DNA of 57,342 bases. Origin: Pseudomonadota bacterium. GTDB lineage: Bacteria > Pseudomonadota > Alphaproteobacteria > Rhizobiales > Xanthobacteraceae. The first letter of the stretch is position 1, and each line of letters begins with the position of its first letter. Position numbers and translations under genes: made by a program. Positions 43,983-52,244 of this stretch are shown here, one piece after another. Under the pieces are notes generated by a model, which saw only the letters and a list, made by a program, of their open reading frames with translations, ran no database searches and had not been told where the DNA came from. Location of the stretch: assembly GCA_023423415.1 (NCBI GenBank), contig JAFAFP010000073.1:1-57342 (forward strand), given 5' to 3'.

Positions 43983-44636
43983 TCAGGCACTCTTCTGGAT
44001 CGGCGTTGAGGAAGCGCCGACAGCAGTGAGTGCTTCGTCGGTCGTCATCACCTGCCCGAAGGCACGGCCGATGACCTTCAGCGCAGCGTCGTGCAATTCG
44101 GGCCCATCCATCGTGTCCACGCAGTCGGATACGACGACGACCGCGAAGTCGCGGCAGCAGGCGGCGGTCGAGGTCGCCATGACGCAGGAATTCGTGTTCA
44201 CGCCCGTGATCAGGACGGTATTGATGCCGTGGGCGCGTAGCGATAGTTCGAGATCGGTGGCGGTGAAACAGTCGTAACGCTTCTTGGCGTCGATGATGAA
44301 ATCGCGCTTGTCCAGCAGCGTTGGCATCACTTCGCAGCCTGGCATGCCGATGATGTTATGCTTCAGGACATTCTTGCGCGGATTGTTTGGATCTTCGCCG
44401 CGATGTCGCCAAGCCGGATTGAGACGGATCTCGTCTGCATCGCGATAGGTGGCAACGCAATGGAAAACCGGAATGCCAGCAGCACGTGCCTGTTTGAACA
44501 AGCGCTCATTGGCGGCCACCACGCGCGCGGCAGCGTCGGCTTCCAGCGGCATGGTCGCAACGGCCGGATCGAGATGACCGCGATGCAGGTCGATGGCGAC
44601 AATGCCGGCCTTGGGGTTCTTCACGCCCTGGATCAT
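43983..44636 (-). CDS. Isochorismatase-fold cysteine hydrolase (amidohydrolase)
   Basis: A 217-residue member of the isochorismatase-like hydrolases. The catalytic Asp is in IVAIDLHRGHLDP, the Lys in IIDAKKRYDCF and the Cys nucleophile in ITGVNTNSCVMATS, so the Asp-Lys-Cys triad is complete. Family members with this triad hydrolyse amides or ureides, such as N-carbamoylsarcosine, biuret, maleamate or nicotinamide. Here it lies 26 bases before an imidase-like gene in the same operon. Splitting the half-amide produced by ring opening is a sensible guess. The exact substrate cannot be told. Confidence 0.85.
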   Translation of the reverse strand: MIQGVKNPKAGIVAIDLHRGHLDPAVATMPLEADAAARVVAANERLFKQARAAGIPVFHCVATYRDADEIRLNPAWRHRGEDPNNPRKNVLKHNIIGMPGCEVMPTLLDKRDFIIDAKKRYDCFTATDLELSLRAHGINTVLITGVNTNSCVMATSTAACCRDFAVVVVSDCVDTMDGPELHDAALKVIGRAFGQVMTTDEALTAVGASSTPIQKSA

Positions 44637-44647
44637 CTTCGGTCGCC

Positions 44648-45886
44648 TTAGATGAGGGGGTTGAAAGAGGTTTTCAGCAGCTTGCGCTGATCAATGCCGA
44701 ACTGGTCCGCCAGCCAGTCTGCCAGAATTTCCTGGCCGATAGTCGGATTGTCGTGCTGGCAATGTTCGGCGCCTGTCTCGTCTGGTTTAAGGATGCGAAG
44801 CGTCGCATCGATGCCATGCTTCCTGGCGTAATCATAGGTCTTGCGGGCTGCGGAAACCGTCAGCACATCGTGACCGCCGTGCACGATGAGGTAGGGGCAT
44901 TTCATATGCTCGAGATGCCCTTCGAGGGTGAAGGGCTTCATGATCTCATGGGCCTCTTTCATCGTCTTGGCGCCAAGCACCCAGCGGATATGCATGGCAA
45001 GACCGAAATCGTCGCCCTTGTTGCCCCACATGTCATGCACCGACCAGATTGCGCCATGCGAAATAGCGGCGGCGAGACGGTGCTCGTGGCAGCCGGCGCG
45101 CGCGGCGTAATAGCCGCCCATGCTCGAGCCGCAGACGGCGATGCGGGCGGGATCCACATCATCGCGCTGGACCAGCCAGTCAATGCATTTACCGATTGGC
45201 ACCTCACTGTCGGGTCGGCTGTGAACCTTGTGACGGCGGAGCGTGCCGCCTTGCCCTGGTCCATCGATCATCAGCACCGAGATGCCACGCTGCAGGCAGC
45301 CATGGGCTTGCATGAACCACATCTCGTCCTTGATCGAATCGAGGCCGCCCATGCAGATCAGCACCGGCAGGCGCTTGCCGGGGAAGGGCGCGCGCACGAA
45401 ATAGCCGCAGATCGGCTTGCCGGGCTCGTAGGGAATGTCGACCACCTCGCCAGGCGGATTGAGATAGGAGATGAATTTCTTCGAGCAGGCCTCCATCTTT
45501 TCGAAGGTTGGCAGCCGGCGCAGATCGGTTGGCTCCAAATGGAATTCAGCCTGCCTGTAATAATCCGCTGCGCGCAGGAAGCAGTTCATCGCCGTGCGGA
45601 TATGGCCGGCCTTTTCTTCATCCAGACCGCGCTGCCAGTTGCGATCGGCGATGCGCGTCCATTCGGTGTGCCAGCTTTCGAGGTCACCAGGGATCATCCG
45701 TGATCCCGCCATCAGCACTTCGCTGACCGAGCCGCCACCTTCCTGTGTTTCGCCCAAGCCTCTGCGGAATTGATAGGAGAGCCAGGGATGCTCAGGCCAA
45801 TGATGCCAGCCGAACGGCTCATAATGCGGACCGCGGTCCGCTGTAATCTGGTCGATGGTGTCGTCAGCCAACTCGTTATCCGACAT
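44648..45886 (-). CDS. Alpha/beta hydrolase, 2,6-dihydropseudooxynicotine hydrolase-like
   Basis: A 412-residue alpha/beta hydrolase with a helical N-terminal domain (AMNCFLRAADYYRQAEFHL) before the catalytic domain. The nucleophile elbow is AVCGSSMGGYYAAR, the oxyanion region LPVLICMGGLDSIKDEM, then LMIDGPGQGG, an Asp in LIVHGGHDVLTV and a His in AEHCQHDNPT. This layout fits the C-C/ester hydrolases related to 2,6-dihydropseudooxynicotine hydrolase of nicotine breakdown. I chose the ATG at 45886 because upstream in-frame sequence is non-coding in character. It is the first gene of the ten-gene operon and is divergent from the GntR regulator. Confidence 0.82.
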   Translation of the reverse strand: MSDNELADDTIDQITADRGPHYEPFGWHHWPEHPWLSYQFRRGLGETQEGGGSVSEVLMAGSRMIPGDLESWHTEWTRIADRNWQRGLDEEKAGHIRTAMNCFLRAADYYRQAEFHLEPTDLRRLPTFEKMEACSKKFISYLNPPGEVVDIPYEPGKPICGYFVRAPFPGKRLPVLICMGGLDSIKDEMWFMQAHGCLQRGISVLMIDGPGQGGTLRRHKVHSRPDSEVPIGKCIDWLVQRDDVDPARIAVCGSSMGGYYAARAGCHEHRLAAAISHGAIWSVHDMWGNKGDDFGLAMHIRWVLGAKTMKEAHEIMKPFTLEGHLEHMKCPYLIVHGGHDVLTVSAARKTYDYARKHGIDATLRILKPDETGAEHCQHDNPTIGQEILADWLADQFGIDQRKLLKTSFNPLI

Positions 45887-45955
45887 CGTGTCTGCAACTC
45901 GTATCAACTGAAGGTACCCTATCGTTCGACGAGTGGAAGGCAGAGTCAAGCGAGA

Positions 45956-45963
45956 TGTATACA
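45956..45963. promoter_or_regulatory. Candidate GntR/FCD operator between divergent genes
   Basis: TGTATACA is a perfect palindrome fitting the loose GntR-family consensus (GT...AC core). It lies between the alpha/beta hydrolase gene and the GntR gene. A further dyad, AAGTG-TACC-CACTT, lies at 46026-46039. A minus-strand TTGACT (45949-45944) near the first could be the -35 of the operon. This is inference from position and symmetry. Confidence 0.4.
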
Positions 45964-46100
45964 CTTGATGGGTGCTTATTGGGCAACCATGCAAATTTAT
46001 TGGTCCATTTCTGGATTGACGGAAGAAGTGTACCCACTTTAGGATTTGGCCATTGCGGCCCGATCTCGCGTGAGATGACGAAGCAAAACTTGGCGACAGC

Positions 46101-46862
46101 ATGAATGAGCCCGAGCCTACGGGTTCGCGCAGCGGGACGCGATCTTTGTCGATAATGGATCGGCTGCGCGAAGCGATCCTCAGCGGTGTCCACGAAGCGG
46201 GACAGCGGCTGAACGAGGTTCATATCAGTCAGGCGATGAATGTGTCGCGCACCCCGGTGCGCGCCGCGTTGCAGGCATTGGCCGGCGAGGGGTTGCTCGA
46301 CTATGCCCCCAACCGGGGCTTCACCGTGCGGGCCTTCCAGCTTTCCGAGATTGTCGATGCTTATGATATCCGCGCGACACTGGAAGGTGTCGCCGCGCGC
46401 TTTACCGCCGAACGCGGTCTCAGCGCAGCCGAGAAGAAGGTGATCGAGAAAAGCCTTGCCGACGGGGACAAGCTGCTAAAGCGCGGCTCATTCAAGGCTG
46501 GTGATCTCTCAGTGTACCGGATCATCAATGGCAATTTCCATGACACCGTTCTCAGCGCTGCGCGCAACCGCATGCTGGCTGAGATGATCCGGATCTGCCA
46601 TCACGTGCCGATCTCATCGAGCCGCAATATCGTGGCCTTTCATTATCACGATGTGCGCCGCCGACACGACGATCATCATCGCATCTATGAAGCGATCCTC
46701 GCCCGACAGCCATGGCGGGCGGAAACATTGATGCGTGAGCATGTCGCGAGCATCAAGGCGTCGCTGGTGCGCAGTTTCCAGGACGGAGAAGGCACGGGTA
46801 TCGACAGCGTACTGGAGGGGCAGCCTGAATCGCCGTTGCTGCATCGGCTGAAAGCCGACTAA
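46101..46862 (+). CDS. GntR-family (FadR/FCD subfamily) transcriptional regulator
   Basis: A 253-residue regulator. The winged helix-turn-helix spans about residues 15-80 (IMDRLREAILSGVHEAGQRL, SQAMNVSRTPVRAALQALAGEGLL). The all-helical FCD ligand domain follows, with Asp/His metal-ligand residues seen in NGNFHDTVL, EMIRICHHV and DDHHRIYEAI. Such proteins usually repress catabolic operons until the substrate or an intermediate binds. It is divergent from the first operon and its end overlaps the convergent amidase gene by four bases, so it sits between the two catabolic operons and may control both. Confidence 0.9.
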   Translation: MNEPEPTGSRSGTRSLSIMDRLREAILSGVHEAGQRLNEVHISQAMNVSRTPVRAALQALAGEGLLDYAPNRGFTVRAFQLSEIVDAYDIRATLEGVAARFTAERGLSAAEKKVIEKSLADGDKLLKRGSFKAGDLSVYRIINGNFHDTVLSAARNRMLAEMIRICHHVPISSSRNIVAFHYHDVRRRHDDHHRIYEAILARQPWRAETLMREHVASIKASLVRSFQDGEGTGIDSVLEGQPESPLLHRLKAD

Positions 46863-48268
46863 CTCTCGTTCACGATCGTCGGCCACCCGATCGGATTGGA
46901 GCGTTGGACAAGCTTCGCAAGCCCGAGAATTTGCGGCTCCGAGAAACGTGGTCCAACGATCTGCAAACCCACCGGAAGATTGGTGGTCGTTTTTCCGCCA
47001 GGCACCGAGCCGGCCGGAAATCCGACTAGGGTGACAAGAAAAGCCGGCGCGATCCAGTCGATGTAATTGTCGAGCTTGTGGCCGCCGACTTCATCCGGGT
47101 AGTTCTTGTCGACCGGATAGGGCGGCACCGGCGCGGCCGGCGTGATCAGGAAATCGTATTGGCCAAACAACTCGCAGAACCGTTTCCAGACCGTCTCGCG
47201 CAGATTCTCCGCCGTAGCCGTGTCGCGCACCGTGAGCTTCAGGCCGTCCCGCACATTGCCTTGAAGGTTCGGTCCGAATTGATCGAGCATCGCCATCCGC
47301 TCGAGTTGCTGGCCCACCATCCATTCGCCGCGTAGCACTTTGTAGGCGTCGAAGCCGTCGGCGGCGCTGAAGTCGATGACATCGACAATCGCCCCATCCG
47401 CTTCGAGCCGGCGAACGGCAGCGCGGCAGATATCGTCGATTTCTCGGTCGACACCGAAGCCGGCGATGTCGGGCGCATAGGCGATACGCAGACCTTTCGC
47501 ATTGTCGGTCCGCTGCACGATATCGAGCGCGCTCGCCCAGGGCGGCGCAGCCGAGATCGGCCAGAGCGGGTCAAGGCCGATCATGCCATCCAGCATCAGC
47601 GCAGCGTCCTCTGCGCTACGCGCTAGCGGACCGTGAACTTGCCCGCCGTCCCACGGCAGCCGCATGCCCCGATTGGGAACGAGGCCGCCGGTCGTGCGCA
47701 CGCCGACGATCCCGCAGAACGATGCCGGAATGCGGATTGAACAGCCGAAATCCGTGCCCTGCGCGAGCGGCACCATGCCGGTCGCAACCGCGACGGCAGA
47801 GCCACCGGAGGAGCCGGCGGGACTGAGAGCCGGATTCCACGGGTTGCGGGTTGCGCCGAACAGCTCATTGACCGTGTTCGCGCCAGTTGCAAATTCCGGC
47901 GTGTTGGTCTTGCCGAGAATGATCGCGCCGGCCTTGCGCAATCGCTCGACCGCGGCCGCATCCTCGTCCGGCACGAAATCCTTATAGAGCGGCGAGCCGA
48001 ACGTAGTGCGGATGCCCTTTGTGAGGGTTACATCCTTAATGACGATCGGCAGACCGTGCAGCGGCAAGTTGCCGCCATCCGTCGTTTCCGCTGCCTTGGC
48101 CACTGCACGGGCCTGGTCCTCGACCAGCGTGACAATAGCGTTGAGCGCCGGATTGAAGCGCGCGATGGCCTTGAGATGCGCATCGAGGATTTCGACGGGC
48201 GATGCCTTCCGCGTCCGGACTAGCTCGCGCAATTCTACGGCTGAGAGCCGCGATAGATCATCTTGCAC
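46859..48268 (-). CDS. Amidase (amidase signature family)
   Basis: A 469-residue amidase with an intact Ser-cisSer-Lys triad: Lys78 in PIVIKDV, cis-Ser154 in AGSSGGSAVAVATG and nucleophile Ser177 in GTDFGCSIRIPAS. The family hydrolyses linear amides in the cytosol. The C-terminal NLPVGLQIVGPRFSE is typical. It is the last gene of the second operon, five bases after the transporter permease. It could act on the half-amide or carbamoyl product of the upstream ring-opening enzymes. Confidence 0.92.
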   Translation of the reverse strand: MQDDLSRLSAVELRELVRTRKASPVEILDAHLKAIARFNPALNAIVTLVEDQARAVAKAAETTDGGNLPLHGLPIVIKDVTLTKGIRTTFGSPLYKDFVPDEDAAAVERLRKAGAIILGKTNTPEFATGANTVNELFGATRNPWNPALSPAGSSGGSAVAVATGMVPLAQGTDFGCSIRIPASFCGIVGVRTTGGLVPNRGMRLPWDGGQVHGPLARSAEDAALMLDGMIGLDPLWPISAAPPWASALDIVQRTDNAKGLRIAYAPDIAGFGVDREIDDICRAAVRRLEADGAIVDVIDFSAADGFDAYKVLRGEWMVGQQLERMAMLDQFGPNLQGNVRDGLKLTVRDTATAENLRETVWKRFCELFGQYDFLITPAAPVPPYPVDKNYPDEVGGHKLDNYIDWIAPAFLVTLVGFPAGSVPGGKTTTNLPVGLQIVGPRFSEPQILGLAKLVQRSNPIGWPTIVNES

Positions 48269-48273
48269 AGACG

Positions 48274-49035
48274 TTATTTCCCGGACCAGTGAACGAAACT
48301 CTTCTCGATGAGAAGGAACAGGATGTTGAGCCCATAGCCGAGTGCACCTGCCGCGAAGATGGCAGCATACATTTCCGGCATGTCAAAAAGCTGTTGTGCC
48401 TCGAACACACGGAAGCCAAGTCCGTCCACCGAGCCGATGAACATTTCCGCGACCACCACGATAACGAGGGCGAGCGACACGCCATTGCGTAGTCCAACAA
48501 AGGTTTGCGGCAATGACTCCATCAGCACCACATCCTTCATCACTTGCCAGCGCGAGGCGCCCATCACCCGTGCCGCGAGAATGCGGGTCTTGCGCGCGTT
48601 CATCACGCCGTAGGCGACATTGAACAGGATCACCAATGCCGCGCCGAACGAGGCGACATAGATCTTGGTTGCATTGCCGACACCGAAAATAACCAGGAAC
48701 AGCGGGAACATCGCAGAGGCAGGCGTCGACCGGAAGAAGTCGATGACGAATTCGACCGAACGATAGAGCCGCTCGCTGGAGCCGAGCACGATGCCGAGCG
48801 GAATGGCGATCACGCCGGCCACCGCGATGGCGATGAATGTACGGATCACCGTCTGTATGAAGTCATACAGAAGCCGCCCGCCGGCCATGCCCTTCCAGAG
48901 AGCGACGAAGGTCGCATCGGGCGACGGCAGAAGAACCGGATCCACGATCCGCGCCCAATACGCCAGATACCAGACAATGACGAGCCCGAGGACGCCGACC
49001 AGCGGCAAAGCTCTATCGACGCGCACCGCAGTCAT
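48274..49035 (-). CDS. ABC transporter permease (SsuC/TauC-like)
   Basis: A 253-residue inner-membrane permease with about six helices and the coupling-loop motif MGASRWQVMKDVVLMESLPQTFVGLRNG. This is the BPD_transp_1 type of nitrate/sulfonate/taurine and pyrimidine-precursor importers. The ATG at 49035 overlaps the ATPase stop by four bases. A longer in-frame start lies inside the ATPase gene. Confidence 0.92.
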   Translation of the reverse strand: MTAVRVDRALPLVGVLGLVIVWYLAYWARIVDPVLLPSPDATFVALWKGMAGGRLLYDFIQTVIRTFIAIAVAGVIAIPLGIVLGSSERLYRSVEFVIDFFRSTPASAMFPLFLVIFGVGNATKIYVASFGAALVILFNVAYGVMNARKTRILAARVMGASRWQVMKDVVLMESLPQTFVGLRNGVSLALVIVVVAEMFIGSVDGLGFRVFEAQQLFDMPEMYAAIFAAGALGYGLNILFLLIEKSFVHWSGK

Positions 49036-49847
49036 CGGCGCACCTCCCGCTGGAAGATGTTGAGGCAATGCCCCTTCAGGCTTACGAAATCAGGCTGCGA
49101 CAAGGTGCGGTCGAGCCGCGGTCGTGCCATCGGCACATGCGGGAAGTCGGCGATGCGCGCCGGTCGCCGCGACAGCAGAAGGACATAGTCCGCGAGATAC
49201 ACGGCTTCTTCGAGATCGTGCGACACCAGCACCATGGTCGTACCGGTTTCTTCGAAGAGCCGCTGCAACTGCTCGCGCATGAACAGCGTCATCTCATAGT
49301 CAAGTGCCGAGAATGGCTCATCCAGGAACAGAACCTCGGGATCGACCACCAGTGCCCGCATGATCGAGACAAGCTGCTGTTGTCCACCGGACATCTCATA
49401 GGGATAGCGCTTGAGATCGATCTTCACGCCGAGCCGGGCGACCAGTGCGTTGACGCGATCGGTCGCTTCCGGTTCGGGGACTTTGCGCAGCTTCAGCGCG
49501 TAATGGATATTAGCGAAGGCTGTCATCCACGGAAACAACGCCTCGCGGTAATTCTGAAACACATAGCCGATACGGGTTTCCGCCAGCGTCTTGCCGCCGA
49601 ACAGAATGGTGCCGCGATCCACTGGAATAAGTCCGGCGATCATATTGATCAGCGTGGACTTGCCGCAGCCGTTCGGCCCGAAGATTGAAGTAAATTTACC
49701 GCGCGGCAGATCGAGATTGAAATCTTCGTAGATGACAGCGCTGTGGAATGTCTTCGACAGACCGCGCACGGTGATATGCGCGGGCGGCTCGCCATCGGGG
49801 CCAAACGCGGTGCGGTAGGGACTAATTACGGACGCCACTGCAGTCAT
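49032..49847 (-). CDS. ABC transporter ATPase (SsuB/TauB-like)
   Basis: A 271-residue ATP-binding subunit: Walker A IFGPNGCGKSTLINMIAG, the Q-loop in YVFQNYREALFPWM, signature EMSGGQQQLVSIMRAL, Walker B VLFLDEPFSALDYEM and switch His in VLVSHDLEEAVYLAD. These match the nitrate/sulfonate/taurine class. I chose the ATG at 49847 because sequence upstream of it in frame is unlike the family. Confidence 0.92.
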   Translation of the reverse strand: MTAVASVISPYRTAFGPDGEPPAHITVRGLSKTFHSAVIYEDFNLDLPRGKFTSIFGPNGCGKSTLINMIAGLIPVDRGTILFGGKTLAETRIGYVFQNYREALFPWMTAFANIHYALKLRKVPEPEATDRVNALVARLGVKIDLKRYPYEMSGGQQQLVSIMRALVVDPEVLFLDEPFSALDYEMTLFMREQLQRLFEETGTTMVLVSHDLEEAVYLADYVLLLSRRPARIADFPHVPMARPRLDRTLSQPDFVSLKGHCLNIFQREVRR

Positions 49848-49879
49848 GCCATCAGTCCCCACGCAGGTCCGCCACCGGA

Positions 49880-50857
49880 TCAAAACTTTGCCAGATATTT
49901 CGACACGTCGACCTTCTCAGGCAGCGTGCCGGTCTTCACAGAATAGTCCATGAAGCGCTGGAAATCATTGATGTCGCTCGGCTTCATGTTGCTGACCATT
50001 TCGAACTTCACCAGCGGAACGGTATCCACGATATCGTCGGGCGTGAAGGTGTTCTTCACAAGATGCTTTCGTGCCTCAGTCGGGTTTTCATTGATGAACT
50101 TCACGGCTTTTCCCCAGGCCGCGGTGAAGCGCTTGGCCACATCGGGTTTTGCCTTGATGAAATCGCTGGAGAGGGCGCAGCCGCCGACCCATGCATTCGC
50201 CTGCGGATCGCCCAGCACGTACTTGGCGATGACGCCGGCTTCGAAGGTTGAGGCAACGCCGTTCTTTTTCATCACGCTCGCGTTTGGCTCAAGCGTATAA
50301 CCCGCATCGAACGTGCCGGCCGTCATCGCGTTCACGTGCTGGCCCATGTCGAGTTGATCGAGCTGGTAGTCGCCTTCCTTCAGACCAGCGGCCGCAAGCG
50401 CGGCGCGCGCCATCGTCACATTGGCCGGTCCGGGCGCCGACATGATCTTCTTGCCCTTCAGATCGGCGAGCGATTTGATTTCGAGGCCCTTGCGGACGAC
50501 GATCTGCTCCATCTGATATTTCGCGTTCTGGCTGTTCAGCGAAATATACATCGCAACGCCAGGTTTCTTCAGATTGGCGTTCATACCTTCGATGGTGACG
50601 AGCACCGCCGAAGCGTCGATCTGGTTGCCGATCAGTGCAGCGACATTCGGCGGCCCGCCGATCAGTCGCGTCATCTCGATATCGATATTGTTTTCCTTGA
50701 AGAAGCCGCGTTCGAGCGCGACGAACAGCGGCAGTGTCGATGACACCGGGAAAACGCCGACGCGGACCTTGTCCTGCGCCTGAACGGTTGCTGTGGCTAC
50801 AAGCGACAGCGCCAACGCCGCCGCAGAACTCTGAAGGAAACGCGATAGTATCGACAT
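49880..50857 (-). CDS. ABC transporter substrate-binding protein (SsuA/NMT1-like)
   Basis: A 325-residue periplasmic receptor with a Sec signal peptide (MSILSRFLQSSAAALALSL, cleaved near VQAQ). The mature start KVRVGVFPVSSTLPLFVALERG and the block LADLKGKKIMSAPGPANVT are typical of the SsuA/TauA/NMT1 fold, which binds sulfonates, nitrate, thiamine precursors or pyrimidines. Its gene follows the ring-opening amidohydrolase by 187 bases and precedes the ATPase and permease. The ligand is likely the compound the operon degrades. Confidence 0.9.
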   Translation of the reverse strand: MSILSRFLQSSAAALALSLVATATVQAQDKVRVGVFPVSSTLPLFVALERGFFKENNIDIEMTRLIGGPPNVAALIGNQIDASAVLVTIEGMNANLKKPGVAMYISLNSQNAKYQMEQIVVRKGLEIKSLADLKGKKIMSAPGPANVTMARAALAAAGLKEGDYQLDQLDMGQHVNAMTAGTFDAGYTLEPNASVMKKNGVASTFEAGVIAKYVLGDPQANAWVGGCALSSDFIKAKPDVAKRFTAAWGKAVKFINENPTEARKHLVKNTFTPDDIVDTVPLVKFEMVSNMKPSDINDFQRFMDYSVKTGTLPEKVDVSKYLAKF

Positions 50858-51044
50858 GACCAGACTCCTGCTCCCTGAAAGGCCGGCACTTTTCTTATCG
50901 TTGTGACGTCGATTGACGCATCCGCGGCCCGCCGGCGTCAATCTTCTCAACCAAGCTTGAGTTTGCCGGCAGTCTCCGGCGCCAATGTTTCTTATTTCAG
51001 TGTCGGCTCCTCACCGACATCGACTCGACCGGAGTTGATGTCAG

Positions 51045-52139
51045 CTACTCGCCGACATCCACTATAGCAATGACCGGGCCACCGCCTTGTGGCCCCTGAT
51101 GCATGGCATCGACCGAAACGAACACGGCCGGATCGCCGATCGCCGCTGCGGCGACGCCGCCGACCGCGCCCTTGGAATGGCGATGGTGATGCACGTCGGA
51201 ATCGTCCAGCATGATCTGGCGGCGACCGCGCAAACGGCCTGTGCGATCAGCTTCGCATTTCATGAAGCAATTGACGAGCTTGCCGTTGAGATCGCTCGCG
51301 CGAGGCCGGTCGGGCAACGCGAGGCCTGCATTGCGGATCGCGTCATAGATCCCGTCGATATCGAGCGCGTCCTTCATGACGCTGTGGCCGATCCGGTAGC
51401 GACCACCGGCATCGGCTTTGTTGCCGAGCAGCACAATCTGCGCCTGATCGAGTTCCACACCGGACGAGCATGATGCGACCGATGAATAAAGATCGAGGTT
51501 GCGGCAAATGTCTTCTGCTTTCGGCATCGAAATCTCGCCGAGCGCAACGGCGATGCCGAGGCCCGTAGTGCCGTTCGAGATGCCCATCGAGTCGTGCACT
51601 TCGCAGGCCACATCCTTGCCGCGCGAATGAGCATCGTGAATGGTTTCGATCGTCAGCAGCGGCGTCTTGGTCTGGACGTAGTGCACGTCGCGAGGATCGG
51701 AAATACCGGCGTTCTTCATTGCTAGACGCACGCCCTCGGCGACTTTTACGACCATTGCGATGCGGCCGATATCTTCAGGCAGAATGACAGGGCTGAGCGC
51801 CGTGCCCATCGCAAGGCGTGGCTTGCCGCCCGATCCGGCCTTGTTATTGCGTGCGAAAACAGTGGCATGCGGCGTAATCACGCCGTCACAACCGCCCGAC
51901 CACACCATCGGGATCTGCTTGATGTCAGCTTCGGAGCGCGTGCCATGCTTCCTCAGGACGCCGCGGAAAGCCTGATCGGACAGAATACGGGTGAAATCGT
52001 TCACGCCGCCATTGCCTTCGGTCTTTCCGATAACGGCAATCACCTCATCGGCTTTGAAACGTCCGGAAGCGACATGCTCCTCAAGGCCGGACGCATCCAT
52101 GACGCTCTTGATTTCGACTTTAACAACGTCAATCGCCAT
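51045..52139 (-). CDS. Ring-opening amidohydrolase (cyanuric acid hydrolase/barbiturase family)
   Basis: A 364-residue member of the rare AtzD/TrzD/barbiturase family, which hydrolyses cyclic amides of s-triazine or pyrimidine rings. The family's threefold pseudo-symmetry is visible with all three Lys/Ser sites: Lys39 in IGKTEGNGG, Ser81 in VWSGGCDGVITPH, Lys158 in HYVQTKTPLL, Ser226 in SSGVELDQAQIVLLGN, Lys294 in FMKCEAD and Ser322 in HSKGAVGG. The end DAMHQGPQGGGPVIAIV is also typical. A strong ribosome site (GGGAGGGATC) precedes the ATG. Whether the ring is cyanurate, barbiturate or another cyclic ureide cannot be decided here. Confidence 0.9.
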   Translation of the reverse strand: MAIDVVKVEIKSVMDASGLEEHVASGRFKADEVIAVIGKTEGNGGVNDFTRILSDQAFRGVLRKHGTRSEADIKQIPMVWSGGCDGVITPHATVFARNNKAGSGGKPRLAMGTALSPVILPEDIGRIAMVVKVAEGVRLAMKNAGISDPRDVHYVQTKTPLLTIETIHDAHSRGKDVACEVHDSMGISNGTTGLGIAVALGEISMPKAEDICRNLDLYSSVASCSSGVELDQAQIVLLGNKADAGGRYRIGHSVMKDALDIDGIYDAIRNAGLALPDRPRASDLNGKLVNCFMKCEADRTGRLRGRRQIMLDDSDVHHHRHSKGAVGGVAAAAIGDPAVFVSVDAMHQGPQGGGPVIAIVDVGE

Positions 52140-52244
52140 TGTTTTTTGCGATCCCTCCCTGATATTCCGACCTTAGTTTCCGAGCCGCGGCGTCCTTCGT
52201 CCAACACCAATTATCGATGCGGCCATCGGAAATTCCGATACCTG

